Program-made: the position numbers and the translations under genes | Part shown: positions 62,101 to 64,000 of the stretch, piece after piece | How the letters are laid out: every line of letters begins with the position of its first letter | Numbering within the stretch: position 1 is the stretch's first letter | The notes under the pieces: model-generated | Told to the model about the DNA's origin: nothing | Database searches by the model: none | Seen by the model: only the letters and a program-made list of their open reading frames with translations | Source of the DNA: Gammaproteobacteria bacterium | GTDB taxonomy: Bacteria > Pseudomonadota > Gammaproteobacteria > Pseudomonadales > Porticoccaceae | Length of the DNA stretch: 64,000 nt | Direction of reading: 5' to 3' | Assembly (NCBI GenBank): GCA_018069465.1 | Contig: JAGPUW010000008.1 | Coordinates: forward strand, 1 to 64,000

Positions 62101-64000
62101 CTCGCACTATCGGCAGCCGTTTGGTTTTCCCCCGCTAATTCCCAGTTAGAACCGAAAGGTACAAGTCCCAGGTTGAGCGTCGTATTCTCATCACCAACAA
62201 AGCGGTAACGCAGGCCATTGACAGCATCAACGGTGTCGCCCTGCACCATGGATTGCGAACCATCGAGATGGGTGTAACGTGATGCGGTGCTATAACCAGA
62301 GGTAGAGCCAGTCAATATGCCGGAAATAGAATCTTGAGCCGGATTGACAGAATCAGCGCCATCGCCGCTGACGCCGGCCCCAACACTCACTACCGATACC
62401 GCACCACTAACACCAAAGCCACCACTGGCGGCAAAGGCCACAACAGTTGAGGCCAAATTGCGATCGGCATTGGCATGGATACTCACATCGCGAAGGGCGG
62501 AAATATAAGAATCGCTGCCAATAAAGGCAGAGGTACTGTTATTGACGGTAATCACATCCACCGACGCACCGATGCCCATCCCGCCAGCAGCGGCAGCACC
62601 GACTAATTCCAAACGGTCGCCACGTTGATTCACATCCGTTCGGCTATCGGCCGTCACCAGCACATCATTACTGGCCCGCACATCGGCATGGTTGCCATTT
62701 AGGCTGTCGTCGCCAATCCAGGCCGAGGTGTCGGATGCAACGACCAATACACCCACGGTACCCGCCAGGGCACCTGCTCCCGCAGAGCCAGATGCCGCTA
62801 TGACCGAGGCCTCTTCAAAGGCATCGGCATGCACGGAAACATCATTACCCGCCACCAAAGTCGCCCCGGCGACATAGGCATTGGTACTACCTTCAAAAAT
62901 ACCGACAGAAACGGTGGCGCCAACCGCACCAAAGCCACCACCGAGCGAACCATCGCTAATGCCAGCGTAGACATAGGACAGGGCATCGACATTAATGTCT
63001 TGATCGGCAGTCACTTGCGCCAGGTGAATAAAGGCATCAGTGCGCGAGGTGCTTTTCACCACTGAGGCAACACCGGCTCCGCCAAAGTAGAGTCCAACAC
63101 CGACACCAACTGCCACACTGTCAATGGTTTCACGGGACACCGAGATAACATCGATATTATTGGCTGCGATGGCATCAACATCAGTGCTCACGTCATTATC
63201 GGCAATATAAGCACGGGTGGTATTGTTCAGTATGCTGGTGTCTACCGCCGCACCGAGACCAACTTGGCCACCCCCTAGAGCACCACCACCACTATCGATA
63301 TCTGTGGTTTGATGGGCCATAACGCGTAGGGAGCCATCACTGCTAATAGCGGAATCGTTAACGTAGGCTTCGGTCGTTGTCGCCACCTGATTAACCACTA
63401 AATTACCGGCAATACCCACGACGCCAGAGGCGCCAATGGTGACGGCAATGGCATCGATATCGTTTGCCGTATTGGCAACAACAGCGACGCCACTGAGAGC
63501 GCCATCATCGATAAAGTTTTCAGAACCGTCGCCGTTATCGCTCCAGTTATCAACAGTCCCCGCGTTGACACCCAGTGCGGTAATACTGGAATCACCACTA
63601 ATATAAGCACTGGTATTTGAAGATAGGAGGTTAACAAACGCGGTTATTCCCGCGCCAACCGTGCCCGATGCGGCGAGCGTACCGCCGTAGGAGGCAATCG
63701 TATCGGCAGACTCGGCAAAGACAGTTAAGGTATCTGGGGTGAATATTGTCGATCCGGAAATATAGGCCGCAACCGTATTGCCAATTAAAGCGCCACCGCC
63801 AGAACCCGCGACGGAGACCGTACCGGAGCCGGAAATACCAGCAGAAATTGTTTCTATAGTCGCAGCTGAACGCGCTTGCAGGTTTATGTTGCCCGCATTA
63901 CCACTGGCTACCGTCACGTCACTGCCGCTATCTACGGCTGCGCTTATGGTATTGGCTATATCGTTGTAAGCAACCGCAGCACCCACTGCGACAGCACCGG
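50175..64000 (-). CDS. Giant RTX-type adhesin-like protein (N-terminus outside window)
   Basis: The frame is open from the window edge to TGA 50175, giving about 4,607 visible residues. The first 1,250 or so are degenerate repeats of about 70 residues (TxAYIxxxSxIxAxxDxxVxA), as in filamentous beta-helical adhesins. The middle has many SxGDIxLxA-type strands, two EF-hand/dockerin-like loops (NQDGVINASD near 1944, NGDGVVNNDD near 2282) and three copies of an 80-residue module with a DGFxxGDxIxI core. From about 4,030 to 4,350 lie RTX nonapeptides (GGAGDDTLIG, GGSGNDTIAG). An acidic stretch and a basic tail (QRRYKRWDSPRF) end it. It is probably a secreted, calcium-stabilised surface protein; the neighbouring exporter and LapD/LapG suggest controlled display. 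Confidence 0.9.
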   Translation of the reverse strand, partial: GAVAVGAAVAYNDIANTISAAVDSGSDVTVASGNAGNINLQARSAATIETISAGISGSGTVSVAGSGGGALIGNTVAAYISGSTIFTPDTLTVFAESADTIASYGGTLAASGTVGAGITAFVNLLSSNTSAYISGDSSITALGVNAGTVDNWSDNGDGSENFIDDGALSGVAVVANTANDIDAIAVTIGASGVVGIAGNLVVNQVATTTEAYVNDSAISSDGSLRVMAHQTTDIDSGGGALGGGQVGLGAAVDTSILNNTTRAYIADNDVSTDVDAIAANNIDVISVSRETIDSVAVGVGVGLYFGGAGVASVVKSTSRTDAFIHLAQVTADQDINVDALSYVYAGISDGSLGGGFGAVGATVSVGIFEGSTNAYVAGATLVAGNDVSVHADAFEEASVIAASGSAGAGALAGTVGVLVVASDTSAWIGDDSLNGNHADVRASNDVLVTADSRTDVNQRGDRLELVGAAAAGGMGIGASVDVITVNNSTSAFIGSDSYISALRDVSIHANADRNLASTVVAFAASGGFGVSGAVSVVSVGAGVSGDGADSVNPAQDSISGILTGSTSGYSTASRYTHLDGSQSMVQGDTVDAVNGLRYRFVGDENTTLNLGLVPFGSNWELAGENQTAADSASKLFTGAADHSSDVTTSIAKDETVDIETAYAGTGDTAATIGNRYEYIGTSPLSVGDWNSVDFSDDSQWLNLGSQQKFFDNSEDSKADRTAAVVARGDSAANSNLFTLDLDASIEVSGTTALIGNNASVNTTVGDISVVAEETVDVDIITGGAAIGAGGSIGGSVAVTTLSSETSAFVAANAALSAGDDITINAIYSNDINVNAYGGAAGSVGLGAQVAVVDDSSNQSAYTADSATQTNGVEVFKADSVTITAQATRDISVEAKGVSLGGLAAGAAIGDVTVSGYTTAYLGSFTQVGIGSQNGVPAAVTNLNISALSKLDITESVWTVSAGIGAGSANVANATFDSSIYAYIADGSDIALTGDLTITAQATPYINAKITGVSAGAATVGVSLVDVLIEPYIVAALGNPELSASGVGVDVSARNITINAKNIIGANNLTVKTDSTSASVGLLLGIDASINLVENNTYVRAGVADNATLDASHAITVLAQNDTKHKAEAGSGAGSLAAAVGVGHAEITTATQTYAYLDNDVEIDAGSLSIEALSSNYNFVDLVSGSVGLAFSGAGVRAKTSDTATTKTWVGSVNSTNGSRAFDKITLSGELQNTDGSSGEFNMLAEHTAYFDHKVLVFSGGMLSGSGTDIDHVIELDIEARIGDNVIISANDIDIRALTSVNKNLVSGRNIDAYAVGGVSVAGNDVDVSLDVDTQVHIDEGAELLVVGSKNNPGNIQLHSLNHFDLDDETLFVAAGGLAGVGSYVEIVASQDISRVTIGSSKLDSIGEINISARGNADIEVENYTESHGAGTLAIGTSQVTLKPDNDVTFNSGAELRSDGDLRIAAGIAPSSDWFYNRDSYRLHATLDNFSVSLIPISDLDADATLIQANNVTINSGATLQTGGIARIYAEERGYGDMKGQSDSTNWASALNDWVSGTSLSGGTSTSGGTGIVRIDGEIHTGINRNVGVSLTEDASQAITATGSIGFKEGLMTNESSLAKDLIFAQKQLAEYDDGNSSFTDIEQFYQDEIVRLTQELKDLGLWNDLSNTYSEVDVRTIVVDPVLAQAGYIDVIGDYLVSAGGVLDAPGDANVTILNDTSAFLILSDLNIPDTVGGVRFNSETVASNSEIALINSGISANFVTITDNSTNNAPQITITNQPSIGRWPQPDITLTGDVFNYRGTVNITNTDNNGAGNIYIEGNIGAANLQITAGGTLNVTGVTRFQTGSEGYSDVNPFTTANLNGEYGSSSANDTRTDAQILAALKASSPTNLVIADRIVIDASWVHLNGVLQSGEEAKSLTIGAEADYFINNLGTQSGRVWMSQWQQATFDVNQDGVINASDQVQKSLYTNFNVFYDTDTGNIEVDDVAITGGYIDITGKITNIGAGEIRVLGGYGDINITNTTSHNVVVGRIDNSSRGLGKLIIKDTLRGTDTNPLVTIYTMDENGVKVNNGSYNPDTSEALYYSPEAGARYGYVINEETGTYYHTIESQATWLDIDWLAKDPADVNWQRGPISLSSTLSDEGPYFYIDTDPGVINDEYTYLASTPITLTDETKEIRSWDKSTWYGKKTYYTELERTVGQSLTHTHTLKADHEIKISFLGDRSSGDIALLSTANGADIILTESIVNTTGISSVISMGGIVSGAAATVGGVNINLYALGSIGSQSIATSDVNGDGVVNNDDVIIEAVITEQVDIASASLLAISATGDVHIRENTGGLLLDRVQSSNDSALTVSANSITRAANMSGTVNVQGGDITLNADNGTIGTSTIDSLLIDTADSPGSLFNATATGNIYISEVADDLRADTIKSISGDVWVDVQNGSFIDGNSEQTVDIDTIEDLLGVWQALELREEDGPNGTNVKWDEAKAAFTYAKQSEYQAYWNYRNGFAGVYDPAQTISLASDEESYYRNEFSDPDGADADSAIETLVNKRTTEYHDLHQEWGSVTVNYDAAYTYTLSATESAKIEDSIKIWTEDELLSVFGLGLLKPVTNTVTTIEAENIYAAGNVTIRTSDSMGAPFEGVEIDLSSKPVQLTDDERIALLTAERTDINYLSSDFVNATVNFIHSQTDADTIVRTDGGDWFADGFVAGDVIRVFETTVNNGSTRNTSESGGVLTIASLTKDTITLTNADTVVDEVLRALKFAEVVIDPLSTADFTLDLIYTHNEASGDVISRSSGSWLDDGFRDGMRITLSGSANNNTATDDFFIIDTVTAGELILSLATELIAESETGVTVSRAVEIRKIFIDQRDDVDVEVIGGVLKATANSTGAIDEASIYIGSTHDIALSHVESSGVVRIKTSGSISNGTGDQTSVNVVGENIVLEAASGFIGSDTARILLDIEADSTITARATADIYLVETAGDMAVASLYSAQGGISLVAENGAIVDGLNHSYTNISARDWLILSAATGVGESTDILELDMQGDVAGSGDFLDVFSTTGNIYLEELVGNMNIKRVQTDNGDVTLVAQTSILDVIDKGAIVVPGATPGAYITGLPEADVIANNITLSTTTGTIGMTGNDLDINTSHTQAGVLTSSSALNTYLIETSDDLLINTIGAGSTGGISGTQTAYILSYGKILNGRVSGSNITSGRVQLFAVGDIGSSAKNLETEVGYMEGRSTTGSVWVTNSGLLVAGGLNNTKSVEASGSVNLVANSPIIVDKDIYAEGDINIIATESAAGDYDHLTVNAGISIESNGGNITLSAGDDITVKDNARIITSGSIDVSSLDLLAADPAGTGDDTASVITLNGYWQAPSITVTGSASNDTIIINGTLRDTNFASDGDADIIRINGAAGNDSITLNATEITGRTEVLGGTGDDSVNIIKLHTRVEDLDLDGGEGSDDYYIETRNLDADGTTKTDNVINVFDSGVTGIDTLVVDGTSDTDLFLIRENFIARLHNTIVDTRDIGNEAVERINYDASLNGLADIDGVVEAGITINGLLGADEFVFDDTGTTFTVDGGLGEDTFLVGQIFGHEPTAADGVKPGDEISGTATTRGFLSFGISHETTLIGGDDNDQFSVYSNKAVLYLKGNDGDDNFQLRAFISTNNLNVNGGSGQDNVEYNINAPVFIDGGDGHDTVTIIGTEANDVFLINKDGVFGAGLTVNIENSELIEVDGLEGDDTFYVQGLQGGSVVTSLYGGNGSDDFIITGDITKTLSGIGTPNTAINSIDGKLLINGGLSDSPRHLRTAVMLPSETPSDPIAIADLTDETVTSDELLIFRDHALAAESWALSSKKVTRLDGADVLTDITHTGLEVLELMQGEYDDSVAIDTTAESITSEMSFLTTNTIERQISADTWYSDGFRVGDEISIRGAGTNDGRYIISAISDNGLAIEVAGASFTHASGVADVTAMRQLPITVVHGGGGSDTITVSGSGYGDGSNVPVIIFGDTSQDGSPYTDNPLNPTTDKPVAFASSGNDRVDASAATSGVVIYGGAGDDTLIGSQADDHIFGGSGNDTIAGEAGNDHIYGDSGLNINIAQRTSLRTDANNPVLMPVTDNASNLSTRDNLAVGDDTINGGSGNDIIISDHGTITQLRDNLPADLRLFTTANVSDIRSVRLGQGGDDTIHGDDGNDIVIAGSGADTVLAGAGDDLVIGDNGQVSMSNGLPTRAASTDLTNSTGGDDVIELGSGRDQAIAGVGSDSVTNSSGETIIIGDDGAIENDDAGRWLSATTGNPQLGDDDHLIGGSDRDALLGGYGQDYLNGGDGSDFLAGDGAALTRQPHLQQIQFETIDLLSGDEDELDGGEGSDFMLGGFTDDLFHGDLTFDVLIGEFARITVDTSAVQEYVASVVTLSQSLDTLRDVDQGQFSVSNNAVASFIDDTTVAAPIQSLTDPSALTSRDGVGTSAELVSQLSADRLNGERSAGIDIVLPTDSQAGEPDSPEGEGDADEAVVEQECQEAGEASAADEADVDANINIMDAEKAEDCQQPEGDDEVKAEESDEVPTTLLDNHNPQIAAMMAGAVGWKLSAKPKADAMRLDRSNLPGLGKAAAQRRYKRWDSPRF

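Noticed and set aside
50300-64000. Many open frames on the plus strand and in other frames opposite the giant gene
   Set aside because: They lack ribosome sites and look like reverse reading of Ser/Thr/Ala/Asp-rich repeats; the minus-strand frame is continuous and domain-rich.
58000-64000. CRISPR-like or satellite DNA suspected from recurring words
   Set aside because: The recurrence is degenerate and in register with protein repeats; there are no constant repeats with unique spacers.

Overview
The window looks like the chromosome terminus region of a marine gammaproteobacterium. The evidence is a dif site at 30583-30610 whose XerD arm matches the E. coli arm at every base, sodium-handling genes (NhaA, NhaD and an N-type ATPase), LapD/LapG adhesin control, Baeyer-Villiger monooxygenases and a giant RTX-type surface protein. 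A Cellvibrionales/Spongiibacteraceae-like host is a guess only.

Layout. 1-6549: end of an IS66-type element, RNase HI, an ankyrin lipoprotein, an epoxide-hydrolase-like enzyme, a class III CoA-transferase, a DUF4124 protein and a cytochrome b561. 6599-12919 (minus strand): an N-type F-ATPase operon in the order atpD-C-Q-B-E-F-A-G. It has no atpR, and its c subunit carries Met where N-ATPases usually have Glu. 12952-16962 (minus): an iron uptake set (cupredoxin, FTR1 permease, outer-membrane protein) behind a two-component system. 17070-21553 (minus): a compact uncharacterised enzymatic cluster of a thermostable-hemolysin/GNAT-like protein, an adenylating ligase, a heme-oxygenase-like diiron protein, an SDR and a secreted TPR protein. 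A perfect PmrA/QseB-type box lies upstream, so the adjacent two-component system probably controls the cluster. 22003-30479: NhaD, an aldehyde dehydrogenase, two tandem BVMOs and NhaA with a structured leader RNA.

30611-39756 is a 9,146-bp prophage lying exactly between two dif-like sites. It encodes an HUH replication initiator, a HerA/FtsK-type packaging ATPase, a probable double-jelly-roll major capsid protein, small membrane proteins and a peptidoglycan hydrolase, but no integrase. It is best read as a tailless PM2/corticovirus-like phage that integrates by borrowing host XerCD. Several of its genes are tiny and overlap by 1-4 nt.

40135-64000: LapG, LapD, and a minus-strand locus with a giant (more than 4,600 residues visible, N-terminus outside the window) calcium-binding adhesin-like protein. 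The adhesin is followed by a GAF-HlyD protein, an M50 metalloprotease fused to an adaptor domain, a short SecA-like ATPase and another periplasmic adaptor. No ABC transporter is present, so this may be a dedicated SecA-driven export route for the giant protein. The prophage at dif and this exporter are the two most interesting systems here.
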